Positions 41,962-50,009 of a stretch of 64,000 nt of DNA are shown here, piece by piece. Position 1 is the stretch's first letter; each line of letters starts with the position of its first letter. The stretch comes from Flavobacterium zhairuonense (lineage in GTDB: Bacteria; Bacteroidota; Bacteroidia; Flavobacteriales; Flavobacteriaceae): assembly GCF_004352915.1 (NCBI RefSeq), contig NZ_SJSY01000076.1, positions 1 through 64,000 on the forward strand, written 5' to 3'. The position numbers and the translations under genes were made by a program. Below the pieces are notes generated by a model that did no database searches, was not told where the DNA came from, and saw only the letters and a list, made by a program, of their open reading frames with translations.

Positions 41962-41980
41962 ATTAAGTTAAATTTAACAT

Positions 41981-42008
41981 TTGTTACCTAATTGAATTTG
42001 TAAATTTG
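41981..42008 (+). promoter_or_regulatory. Promoter (TTG, 17 bases, TAAATTTG)
   Basis: TTG 41981-41983 and TAAATTTG 42001-42008 upstream of the DUF2911 gene, 24 bases before its start. Confidence 0.7.
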
Positions 42009-42032
42009 GACAGAAACAAATAAAACTCTAAA

Positions 42033-42875
42033 ATGAAAAAAATACTTATTGCATTTGCGATACTAATAGCGCCTTTTGCTTCACAAGCACAGATAAAAAC
42101 ACCACAGGCGAGTCCAAAAGCTTACATCAAGCAAACTGTTGGTTTAACTGATGTTGAAGTGACGTACTCAAGACCAGGTGCAAGAGGAAGAGCAGTTTTT
42201 GGAAATTTAGTTCCGTTTGGAAAATTATGGAGAACTGGAGCTAATGAAAATACGATTATTAATTTTAGTGATGATGTTGTAATTGATGGAAAAACTTTGA
42301 AAAAAGGAAAGTACTCAATTTATACAATTCCTAAAATTGAAAGCTGGGAAATTATTTTTTACTTGTCTACAGACAATTGGGGATTGCCAGAAAACTGGAG
42401 CGATGCTTATGTAGCATTACGAACTACGGTTAAAGAAGAGGCATTGCCAACTCCGGTAGAAACTTTTACTATAGGAATTAATGGTTTAGATCAAAATTTC
42501 GCTTACTTGGAAATGGCTTGGGAAAACTCTCATGTTGCATTAAAATTTGAGGTTCCAACTGCCAAAACAGCAACTGCAAGTATAGAAAAAACTTTGGCTG
42601 GGCCAACATCAAATGATTATTACGCAGCAGCTCAGTATTTATTTTCATCTAACGGAAATATCGAAACAGCAAGAACTTATGTGGACAAATCGTTAGATAT
42701 GGTTACAGAAAAACCTTATTACATCTTAAGATTGAAGTCAATTATTCAAGCAAAGCAAGGTGATAAAAAAGGTGCGATTGAAACTGCAAAAGCTTCATTA
42801 GCTGCGGCTGAAACAGCAAACAATCAAGATTATGTAAAAATGAACAAAGACAGTATCGCTGAATGGAGCAGATAA
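42033..42875 (+). CDS. Exported DUF2911 protein with TPR-like tail
   Basis: A 280-aa protein with a signal peptide (about 1-19, ending ASQAQ) and the DUF2911 signature VEVTYSRPGARGRAVFGNLV and PFGKLWRTGANENT. The last 90 residues are helical TPR-like (YYAAAQYLFSSNGNIETA, TYVDKSLDMV). Function unknown; it is frequent in Bacteroidota. Monocistronic, with a consensus promoter and a terminator. Confidence 0.88.
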   Translation: MKKILIAFAILIAPFASQAQIKTPQASPKAYIKQTVGLTDVEVTYSRPGARGRAVFGNLVPFGKLWRTGANENTIINFSDDVVIDGKTLKKGKYSIYTIPKIESWEIIFYLSTDNWGLPENWSDAYVALRTTVKEEALPTPVETFTIGINGLDQNFAYLEMAWENSHVALKFEVPTAKTATASIEKTLAGPTSNDYYAAAQYLFSSNGNIETARTYVDKSLDMVTEKPYYILRLKSIIQAKQGDKKGAIETAKASLAAAETANNQDYVKMNKDSIAEWSR

Positions 42876-42906
42876 GTCTTTAAGCAAATTCCAATATTTA
42901 AATTAC

Positions 42907-42943
42907 AAATTCCAAAGCTTTCATAGTTTTGGAATTTTTTTTT
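42907..42943 (+). terminator. Terminator after the DUF2911 gene
   Basis: Arms AAATTCCAAA and TTTTGGAATTT, loop GCTTTCATAG, then T. Confidence 0.85.
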
Positions 42944-42953
42944 GGATTTTCTC

Positions 42954-43064
42954 AACCGCAAAGAACGCTAGTTTTATTTAGCGAATATAAAAAACGCAAA
43001 GTTCGCAAAGCTATATGAAATATTCTCTGCGAACTTTGCGTAAACCTTTGCGTTCTTTGCGGTT
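42954..43064. repeat. Inverted-repeat element with CGCAAAG units
   Basis: AACCGCAAAGAACGC (42954-42968) pairs with GCGTTCTTTGCGGTT (43050-43064), and CGCAAAGTTCGCAAAG (42995-43010) with CTCTGCGAACTTTGCG (43025-43040). Sub-units CGCAAAG recur about every 9-12 bases. It lies between two convergent genes. Confidence 0.7.
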
Positions 43065-43101
43065 AGATTGTTATTTTAAGTTGAAACTTGAAACAAAAGA
43101 A

Positions 43102-43731
43102 TCAATTCATACTAGGTGGTTCTGGAATTTTGATGTTTCTTTTAATTTTCTTTACTATTAACAAGTAGAAAGTGATTCCGCCTAAAATTATCAGCAATGC
43201 AATTTCCAGCTGTCCAAGGCTATTGTTGTCATTATACATTGCATTTGCGGCGGCAAGTTTTGCTTTTCCTTCTTTGATTTGAATTTCAGATAAAGATTCT
43301 AGGGTTTTTAAAGCCTGCTCGCATGCATAAGCAATTTTGCTCCAATTTTTATTTTCGACTTGAGTATTTATTTCTTTGCAGGAAGCCAGGAAAATATCAA
43401 AATGCTCTTTTTCCTTATTTGTCAAAACAGTTTTCGCATACAAATCATCAATATTGTGAATGATGTCCAATGTGTGATTAATTTCGTTTTTTTTGATATT
43501 GTCGCTCAAATCCAGTTTTTCTGCCTCGGCTTTTATAAAATGTAGTTCTTTCGAATATTGAAAAATATAATGTGCTACAACTAATCGGTCGTTGTAGATA
43601 GCATTTATGTTTTCGTTTACTTTTTTAGAATTTTCAAGCGTATTGAAGTTGCTCAAAATAATAATCAACATTACAATCAGCAAAATAAATGCAGCCTTAG
43701 TTTTATTGCTATATTTTTTCAAATCTTTCAT
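43102..43731 (-). CDS. Membrane protein with four-helix-bundle sensor-like domain
   Basis: A 209-aa protein with two membrane segments (about 10-28 and 175-195) flanking a helical periplasmic domain. Layout and the pattern NTLENSKKVNENINAIYNDR resemble the 4HB_MCP sensor of chemoreceptors, but no HAMP or signalling domain follows; it ends in a short proline-containing tail. Its ATG overlaps the stop of the upstream membrane-protein gene (4 bases), so the two are coupled. Function unknown. Confidence 0.65.
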   Translation of the reverse strand: MKDLKKYSNKTKAAFILLIVMLIIILSNFNTLENSKKVNENINAIYNDRLVVAHYIFQYSKELHFIKAEAEKLDLSDNIKKNEINHTLDIIHNIDDLYAKTVLTNKEKEHFDIFLASCKEINTQVENKNWSKIAYACEQALKTLESLSEIQIKEGKAKLAAANAMYNDNNSLGQLEIALLIILGGITFYLLIVKKIKRNIKIPEPPSMN

Positions 43732-44360
43732 AATGATGTATTATAAAGAAATAATCCTTTGCTAACCATTTTATTATCTATAAGTTCAATATTTTTAACA
43801 GCTCCTAATGGTGTTATTTTTATGGCTTTGCTTCCTTTAGGAGTATAAAAATAATAAAGACTGTTGGTGTTGATTAAAAATATTTCTTCAGATTCGCCAC
43901 TATTATAATTGATTTTGTAATTGTAGCTTTCTTTGTGATCTCTAATCTTTTTTGCAGTAGCGTAACCGCCGGCGAGTCCGTAACCCAAGAAAAACGAGCA
44001 AAGTATCGCCGCGAGCGTTTTTACTGAAATACTATTGAAATAGCTTTTAGTTTCTTCGGGAGTTAGGCCCTCATTTTTTTTTAGTTCAAATGTTCTTATA
44101 ATGAATTTCTTATCGCTATATTTTGCAAGCAACGACGGCAAATTATAGTGAAATATAAATAGCGAAAGTATAAAAATTAAAACTATCGGATTTGAAGTGA
44201 AAGTTGCAATCGGACTAATTAATATGTCCATAATTGTTGAGTATTTCAATATGTTTATTCCTAATTGATAATGAAAAATACACTCTTTAACAATTCCCAT
44301 TATCACAAGAAAAAGGTAACCAAAAGGAAGCAATTTTTGAATATCGTCTGAAATTTTCAT
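43728..44360 (-). CDS. Uncharacterised membrane protein
   Basis: A 210-aa protein with about three or four membrane segments (about 10-25, 45-70 and 110-130) and a C-terminal beta-rich soluble tail (SGESEEIFLINTNSLYYFYT). I do not recognise a family. It is translationally coupled to the following 4HB-like membrane protein. Confidence 0.6.
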   Translation of the reverse strand: MKISDDIQKLLPFGYLFLVIMGIVKECIFHYQLGINILKYSTIMDILISPIATFTSNPIVLIFILSLFIFHYNLPSLLAKYSDKKFIIRTFELKKNEGLTPEETKSYFNSISVKTLAAILCSFFLGYGLAGGYATAKKIRDHKESYNYKINYNSGESEEIFLINTNSLYYFYTPKGSKAIKITPLGAVKNIELIDNKMVSKGLFLYNTSL

Positions 44361-44480
44361 TCGCAGTTTTTTAGGTTCAAATTATAAATTGTCTTTGAAC
44401 ATCTAAAATAGTGTTTTTTACTTACAAATGAAGAAGAATTGGATTAGGAATAAAGTGTTTGTAATTTTCAGGAGCTATTT

Positions 44481-44552
44481 CCTGCTGTCCGCTATATCTT
44501 TTTTATGGCAGAAAAAGCCATAAAAAAGGATGCCGCTTCCATCAGGGCTAGG
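44481..44552 (-). repeat. Structured intergenic element, copy 2
   Basis: On the minus strand: CCTAGCCCTGATGGAAGCGG, a 12-bp perfect stem (44498-44509 with 44517-44528), then ATATAGCGGACAGCAGG. Flanks match copy 1 at 24358-24431 but the stem is CTTTTTTATGGC instead of CTTTTGTGCCG. Confidence 0.65.
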
Positions 44553-44574
44553 GCATTTCGGTTTTTTAGAATTA

Positions 44575-45060
44575 TTATTTTGATCGAGATTGTTCAATTA
44601 ATAATTTAGTCTGTTTATTTACAATTTCGGCACCTTTTATTAAAAAAGATGGGTTTGTACATTCTCCGTAACTAATGTAAACGAGATGATTGTCATCTGT
44701 CAAGTTTTCGTTTTTCTCGTTTGCATATAAAGAGCTATCCATACCCATAATCATGTGTACGGGATTTCCTTCTCTAAATAATTGAGTTGCTATTCCAACT
44801 AATCTTTTTTCTCCAACAAATTGAATTTCTTCTTCGTATGACAATAAATAACTACATGCCAAAATTGAACAAAATTTTATGTTTTTAAAAGCAGCATATT
44901 TTTCTAATATTTCAGCTCCTTGATTTAGATTTTCAAAACATTTTGTATAAAATTGGGCTGAGATCGAATTGTCTTCTGTTTCAATTGAATCTGAGGTATT
45001 TTGACATACAACTGATATGCTAAAAAGAAGAAAAATCGTGGATATAATTTTTTGTAACAT
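44575..45060 (-). CDS. Exported protein, function unknown
   Basis: A 161-aa protein with a signal peptide (about 1-19, ending SVVCQ) and a small alpha/beta mature part. I see three cysteines in the mature part (CFENL, CSILAC, ECTNPS). No family recognised. It starts 5 bases after the DUF805-like gene and is the last gene of the run from the PIG-L gene. Confidence 0.6.
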   Translation of the reverse strand: MLQKIISTIFLLFSISVVCQNTSDSIETEDNSISAQFYTKCFENLNQGAEILEKYAAFKNIKFCSILACSYLLSYEEEIQFVGEKRLVGIATQLFREGNPVHMIMGMDSSLYANEKNENLTDDNHLVYISYGECTNPSFLIKGAEIVNKQTKLLIEQSRSK

Positions 45061-45065
45061 AGTGA

Positions 45066-45398
45066 CTAATTCCTTTTAGGTTTAGCAAACAATAAAAATG
45101 CAATAAAAACTACATTCAAAACTGGAATAAAATTAAAAATGATAAAAATTGGTTTTGCATTTAAATCTCTCAATCTTCTAGCTGTAACGGCCTGCATCGG
45201 AACGAACGTAAATAAAACAATAAAACAGCTGTAGAATAAATGCAAAATAGTTTCATTATTTAGATCAATCGTTTGATATAAATAAAAAGCAAGCATTTGC
45301 ATGAGAATTGTAAAAAATGCATAAATTCCATATTCGATTCTTCCTGATTTTTCTAAAAAGGAAGAATAAAAGAAAAGCATATTTCTAAAATATTTCAT
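45066..45398 (-). CDS. DUF805-like membrane protein
   Basis: A 110-aa protein with about three membrane segments. SGRIEYGIYAFFTIL at the start and VTARRLRDLNAKPIFIIF in the middle match the DUF805 (YhaH/YhaI) pattern, whose function is unknown. It begins 7 bases after the symporter gene. Confidence 0.7.
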   Translation of the reverse strand: MKYFRNMLFFYSSFLEKSGRIEYGIYAFFTILMQMLAFYLYQTIDLNNETILHLFYSCFIVLFTFVPMQAVTARRLRDLNAKPIFIIFNFIPVLNVVFIAFLLFAKPKRN

Positions 45399-45405
45399 CT
45401 AAATT

Positions 45406-47142
45406 TTACTCCAAAATTACATTATCAGAATCCGGTTTTTCTCTAAAAAACAAATATTGCAATACCAATGATAACGCAACAGTAAGGTTTGCACCAATAA
45501 AATTCAGCCATAAATATCCTAGTTTTTCCTGACCGCTTGGATAAATATAGATCATGAAATAATAAATCACAAAAATCGTCAATTGACTGATGATAGCACT
45601 AATAAACATCGACTTCGCTTGAACGCGCTTCAAATAAAATCCAACAAGGAATATTCCTAAAACGGTTCCGTAAAAAATAGAACCAATGATGTTTACAAGC
45701 TGTATCAAATTCTCGAATAACGTTCCAACGCAAGCAAAAAGAATCGCTACAACTCCCCAAAAAAGCGTGAAGAATTTAGTCGCCATCAAATAATGTTTAT
45801 CTGATTTTTCGGTTTTTACATTTCGTTTGTAAATATCAATTGCTGTTGTTGAAGCTAAAGCATTTAGTCCAGAAGCAGTCGACGACATTGCAGCTGAAAG
45901 AATTACAGCAAGCAATAAACCAATAAGGCCTTTTGGCAAATAATGCAGAATGAAATGGAAAAAAACATAATCCTTGTCATTGGTTTCGCTATTGCTGTCA
46001 GCTTTTGAAATGATTTCTTTTGCTTTGTCGCGCAAATCCTTTTCTTTGTTTGACAACGCAACCAATTCTTTTCTTAAAATCGGATTGTCGTAATCCTGAT
46101 TCAACTGATCAATATACAATAAGTTGATTACTTTTTTATCTTCAGAAAGTTTGTCAAGTCTTTTTTCTAAAGCATGATATTCTTCTTTATATGCTGATTT
46201 TTCAATTACCGTTTTATTATTCGGATTAAAGTTTAAAGGCACTGGATTGAATTGGAAAAAAACAAAAACCATAACTCCTGTCAGTAATATGAAAAACTGC
46301 ATCGGAACTTTTAAAAGTCCGTTCATGATTAGTCCCATTTGGCTTTCCTTTACGGATTTCCCAGATAAATAACGTCCAACTTGTGATTGATCCGTACCAA
46401 AATAGGAGAGAGCCAAGAAGAAACCACCAGTTATACCACTCCAAAAAGTGTATTTTTCTTCTGGATCAAAAGAGAAATCAACAATATTCATTTTGTCATT
46501 TGCGCCTGCAATATGCATGGCACTTGTAAATGTCATATCGTTTGGCAAATAGTGCAAAATCAAGAAAAAAGTGATAAACATTCCTGAAATAATCACAAAC
46601 ATTTGCTGTTTCTGCGTTACGTTTACTGCTTTTGTTCCTCCAGAAAACGTATAAATAATCACCATAACTCCAATGATTATATTCATCACAGTCAAGTTCC
46701 AGCCCAATAATGCCGATAAAATAATTGCCGGAGCATAAATGGTAAGTCCGGTTCCTAAACCTCTTTGTACTAAAAATAAAATTGCAGCAAGAGAACGAGT
46801 TTTTACATCAAATCGCTTTTCAAGAAATTCGTAAGCTGTATAAACTTTATTTTTATGATATAACGGAATAAAAGTGGCGCAAATTACAATCATGGCGATT
46901 GGCAATCCAAAGTAAAATTGCACGAATCCCATTCCGTCATGATAAGCCTGCCCAGGAGTTGACAAAAACGTAATAGCACTCGCTTGCGTTGCCATTACTG
47001 AAAGCCCAACAGTATACCATGGCGTTTCATTGTTTCCTAAAATAAAATCTTCAACATTTTTACTCCCTTTGGTTTTCCAAGAACCATATCCAACAATGAA
47101 TAAAAGTGTAACAATAAGTACGATCCAATCAAATAGTTGCAT
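45406..47142 (-). CDS. Sodium:solute symporter (SSS family)
   Basis: A 578-aa membrane protein with about 13-14 hydrophobic segments of the LeuT-fold SSS family: DFILGNNETPWYTVGLSVMA, FYHDGMGFVQFYFG-like GQAYHDGMGFVQFYFG and AAMSSTASGLNALASTTAID (the latter carries the sodium-site serines). A charged cytoplasmic loop (about 300-385) is longer than usual. The substrate may be a sugar, sialic acid-type compound or other solute. It starts 3 bases after a 35-aa membrane peptide and follows a PIG-L deacetylase, suggesting uptake of a sugar released or modified by that enzyme. Confidence 0.88.
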   Translation of the reverse strand: MQLFDWIVLIVTLLFIVGYGSWKTKGSKNVEDFILGNNETPWYTVGLSVMATQASAITFLSTPGQAYHDGMGFVQFYFGLPIAMIVICATFIPLYHKNKVYTAYEFLEKRFDVKTRSLAAILFLVQRGLGTGLTIYAPAIILSALLGWNLTVMNIIIGVMVIIYTFSGGTKAVNVTQKQQMFVIISGMFITFFLILHYLPNDMTFTSAMHIAGANDKMNIVDFSFDPEEKYTFWSGITGGFFLALSYFGTDQSQVGRYLSGKSVKESQMGLIMNGLLKVPMQFFILLTGVMVFVFFQFNPVPLNFNPNNKTVIEKSAYKEEYHALEKRLDKLSEDKKVINLLYIDQLNQDYDNPILRKELVALSNKEKDLRDKAKEIISKADSNSETNDKDYVFFHFILHYLPKGLIGLLLAVILSAAMSSTASGLNALASTTAIDIYKRNVKTEKSDKHYLMATKFFTLFWGVVAILFACVGTLFENLIQLVNIIGSIFYGTVLGIFLVGFYLKRVQAKSMFISAIISQLTIFVIYYFMIYIYPSGQEKLGYLWLNFIGANLTVALSLVLQYLFFREKPDSDNVILE

Positions 47143-47145
47143 AGG

Positions 47146-47253
47146 TTAAGAGTATAATTGCATGATTAAGAAGAAAATAAGGATATAAATAGCATTTGCC
47201 ACCAAAACATAGGTGTAGCTTTTTTTCCATTTTTTTGTTTTTTTAGCTTCCAT
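47146..47253 (-). CDS. 35-aa single-span membrane peptide
   Basis: A 35-codon open frame, MEAKKTKKWKKSYTYVLVAN then AIYILIFFLIMQLYS, with a lysine-rich head and one membrane segment. It sits 12 bases after the PIG-L gene and 3 bases before the symporter start, so it is embedded in the operon with ribosome-coupled spacing. It may be a small accessory subunit of the symporter. Function inferred only. Confidence 0.6.
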   Translation of the reverse strand: MEAKKTKKWKKSYTYVLVANAIYILIFFLIMQLYS

Positions 47254-47265
47254 TTTACAAACGTT

Positions 47266-49797
47266 TTATTGCTTAAATTCTTGTTTAGGAGCTTCTACTG
47301 GCTGTTTCAACGAAATTATATTTGATAATAATCGGTATGCGCCGGCAACACCTTCTGGCAATTCTCTAAAAAAGCTTAAACCGGTGTAAATATAATATCC
47401 TTTTCCGTATGGCGCTACTAACAAAGCACCATCTTTTGGAGATTCACCTTTGTCGTGCGATGATATAATAGGAGTGAAGGCTGCATCATATTGATCTGGA
47501 TAATACAAACCTTGTTCTTGAGTCCAACCTTGAAAATCCTTTTCGCTGATTTTATTAGGCGTATTTAAAACTGGGTGATTTGGAGCTAGAAATGTGATTT
47601 TAGCATTTTCTTCAGTCACTCGATCATTTGAAACTTTTAGCGGATATGGCGCAATTTGATCCGTAACCATTTTGCCATATGTATTGTATTGTACAATCAT
47701 ATTTTTACCGCTTTTCACAAAATCAAAAAGTATTTTTTGTTTGTTCGCCAAAGCATTAACAGTGTTGTAAGCACGAATTCCTGTAATAACAGTGGCAAAA
47801 GAATCCAAACGTTCTGGCGTAATTTCTTCCGGTTTCAGAATCGTAACTTTATATCCCATTTGCGCTAAACTTTCTGGAACTTCGTCACCTGCGCCCATAA
47901 TGTATGCAATGGCATCGCCCGAAGTTTTTAAATCAATTCTAATACATTTTGATTCGGCTGATTTTAAAACCATTTGTTTTGTAATATGGCTGTATTCTAT
48001 AACCGTTTCATCTTTATCAAAACGTTTATTGTCAGTAATTGCAACAGCTTTGGCAACCGCTTCTTCTGGATTTACTGGAGGTGTAACTTCAAAATAAAAG
48101 ATTTGCTCGTTTCCTTTTTTATCTAACGAAAATGGAATCTGTTTTGGAGAAACTACCCAACTTTTTGGCAATTCTAATTGCAGATTTCCTTTTATTCCAT
48201 CTTTTCCAGCACGAACTTTTACCGGAATCATTTTAGTTTTCGTATCCTTAAAAATTAGAACTTTTTCTGGTATAGAAGTGGTTACTTCAGGGACAATATC
48301 TAAGAAATTGTACATTTCACCTTTTACTCCATCATTGTATTTGTAAACAACAGTGCGCTCAAACGGAATTTCAACGCCATTTATTTTTACATTAAAAACA
48401 ACTTTAACTTCTCTGATGATATCTGGAATTCCAATAATTTCCTGATTTGAAACCGTGTACATTCCAACAGTTGCTTTTTCTTTTAACCAATAAGGTTGCG
48501 TGTATTCAATTGTTTCAGGAAGCTGTAATTGAAGATTTATTTTTTGATCGTTGTTGTTTTTTAAAATACGGTTTTGAGCAGTTGTTTTATTATCTGGCAA
48601 AGTCGTAATACTGACTAATTCCATTTCAATAGCACATCTATTGATTGCTTCAAGATTAAGTTTAATTGTACTTCCAGGAGTTGCTTCTTGTTCGCTCGCA
48701 ACTGCTTCAAGATATAAACCTGAGCATGATGCAATAATATTTTTAATTGCATTTGCTTTTAAAGGTTTCCAATGATCATCATCTAAAGCTTCAATCATTG
48801 TGTATGCTTTTATCAAATCAGGAATACTTGCTGATGGATTGCTGAAATCATATTTTGAGATGATTTTAGAAATTAACTCTCCAATTGGTTTTCCGTTTTT
48901 AACACGGTTCCAAGAAGTATCGATTCCGTCAAACAAATTATCTCTTTCTTTTGGAGTTTCCCCGTTTATAAGTTCCAAATATTCTGTTTCTTCACCACGC
49001 GCACCTGTACTTCCAAAACCTTGCGATTGATGACGGCTTCGGCTTAAAGCGGCAATTTCTTGATTTGATTTCCCAATTCCCGTATAGTAAACTCCAGTTT
49101 CTAGTTTGGTGAATTTTGATTTATTGGCAGCGTCAAATTTTTCTTGGCTTCCATAAAACCACCAAGACGGATTAAAAAATTGACGTTTTACTTGCCAAGG
49201 CGTAACATATTTTAATTGTTCTGGATATATTTTCGGATCATTTGTAAGCTTATAGCTTTCAACACTCAACATTGCCGATGATGTATGATGCCCGTGTGTT
49301 GTTCCTGGAGAACGATGATCAAAACGGTTTATGATTACATCGGGTTGAAATTTTCTGATGGTCCAAACTACGTCGGCAAGAACTTTGTCTTTGTCCCAAA
49401 TTTCCAATGTTTCGCTTGGATTTTTTGAAAAACCAAAATCATTCGCACGAGAGAAAAATTGTTCTCCACCATCAATTTTTCGGGCTTCAATCAATTCCTG
49501 AGTTCGTATAACACCTAATAATTCACGTAATTGCGGACCAATTAAATTTTGCCCTCCATCACCGCGCGTCAATGACAGATATCCAGTTCTTGCATTCATT
49601 TCATTTGCCATATACGAAATCAAACGCGTGTTTTCGTCATCAGGATGTGCTGCAACATATAAAACAGAACCTAAAAAATTTAATTTCTTGATTTGATTGT
49701 AAATTTCTACAGAACTTGGTTTCTGTGGTTGTTGTGCAAAAGAAATTGAAATCCCTGTTAAAAAAAATGAAAGAATTAGTAACTGAATTTTTCGCAT
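47266..49797 (-). CDS. Exported PIG-L family deacetylase with C-terminal amidotransferase-like domain
   Basis: An 843-aa protein with a signal peptide (about 1-21). The zinc-binding AHPDDE motif is at 50-55, followed by YLSLTRGDGGQNLIG and the histidine set DHRSPGTTHGHHTSSAML near 150-170, all typical of LmbE/PIG-L deacetylases acting on N-acetylglucosamine compounds. A linker of beta-sandwich domains follows, and the last 200 residues (YIMGAGDEVPESL, VITGIRAYNTV, YYIYTGLSFFRELPEGVAG) look like a class I glutamine amidotransferase/ThuA fold. It leads an operon with a 35-aa peptide and a sodium symporter. Confidence 0.88.
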   Translation of the reverse strand: MRKIQLLILSFFLTGISISFAQQPQKPSSVEIYNQIKKLNFLGSVLYVAAHPDDENTRLISYMANEMNARTGYLSLTRGDGGQNLIGPQLRELLGVIRTQELIEARKIDGGEQFFSRANDFGFSKNPSETLEIWDKDKVLADVVWTIRKFQPDVIINRFDHRSPGTTHGHHTSSAMLSVESYKLTNDPKIYPEQLKYVTPWQVKRQFFNPSWWFYGSQEKFDAANKSKFTKLETGVYYTGIGKSNQEIAALSRSRHQSQGFGSTGARGEETEYLELINGETPKERDNLFDGIDTSWNRVKNGKPIGELISKIISKYDFSNPSASIPDLIKAYTMIEALDDDHWKPLKANAIKNIIASCSGLYLEAVASEQEATPGSTIKLNLEAINRCAIEMELVSITTLPDNKTTAQNRILKNNNDQKINLQLQLPETIEYTQPYWLKEKATVGMYTVSNQEIIGIPDIIREVKVVFNVKINGVEIPFERTVVYKYNDGVKGEMYNFLDIVPEVTTSIPEKVLIFKDTKTKMIPVKVRAGKDGIKGNLQLELPKSWVVSPKQIPFSLDKKGNEQIFYFEVTPPVNPEEAVAKAVAITDNKRFDKDETVIEYSHITKQMVLKSAESKCIRIDLKTSGDAIAYIMGAGDEVPESLAQMGYKVTILKPEEITPERLDSFATVITGIRAYNTVNALANKQKILFDFVKSGKNMIVQYNTYGKMVTDQIAPYPLKVSNDRVTEENAKITFLAPNHPVLNTPNKISEKDFQGWTQEQGLYYPDQYDAAFTPIISSHDKGESPKDGALLVAPYGKGYYIYTGLSFFRELPEGVAGAYRLLSNIISLKQPVEAPKQEFKQ

Positions 49798-49914
49798 AGC
49801 GTGGTTAGTGTTTTTGAAAGTGCTTCAAAAATAGTAATTATATTTTTGAAGACTATTTAAATGAATTGTTAATGTTTGGTTATTGATTTCCTTTTTTAAG
49901 AAAAACTACCCCAC

Positions 49915-49954
49915 AAAAAAAATGCCATCAGATTGTCTCCGATAGCATTTTTTT
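49915..49954 (-). terminator. Terminator of the LVIVD lipoprotein gene
   Basis: AATGC and ATC (49921-49929) pair with GAT and GCATT (49941-49949), with T runs on both strands; it lies downstream of the gene ending at 50010. Confidence 0.75.
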
Positions 49955-50009
49955 TAAAGAATTGATTTAATAAATTAAATCAGGTGGTATTTCTTAGGAT
50001 TACAGAAAA

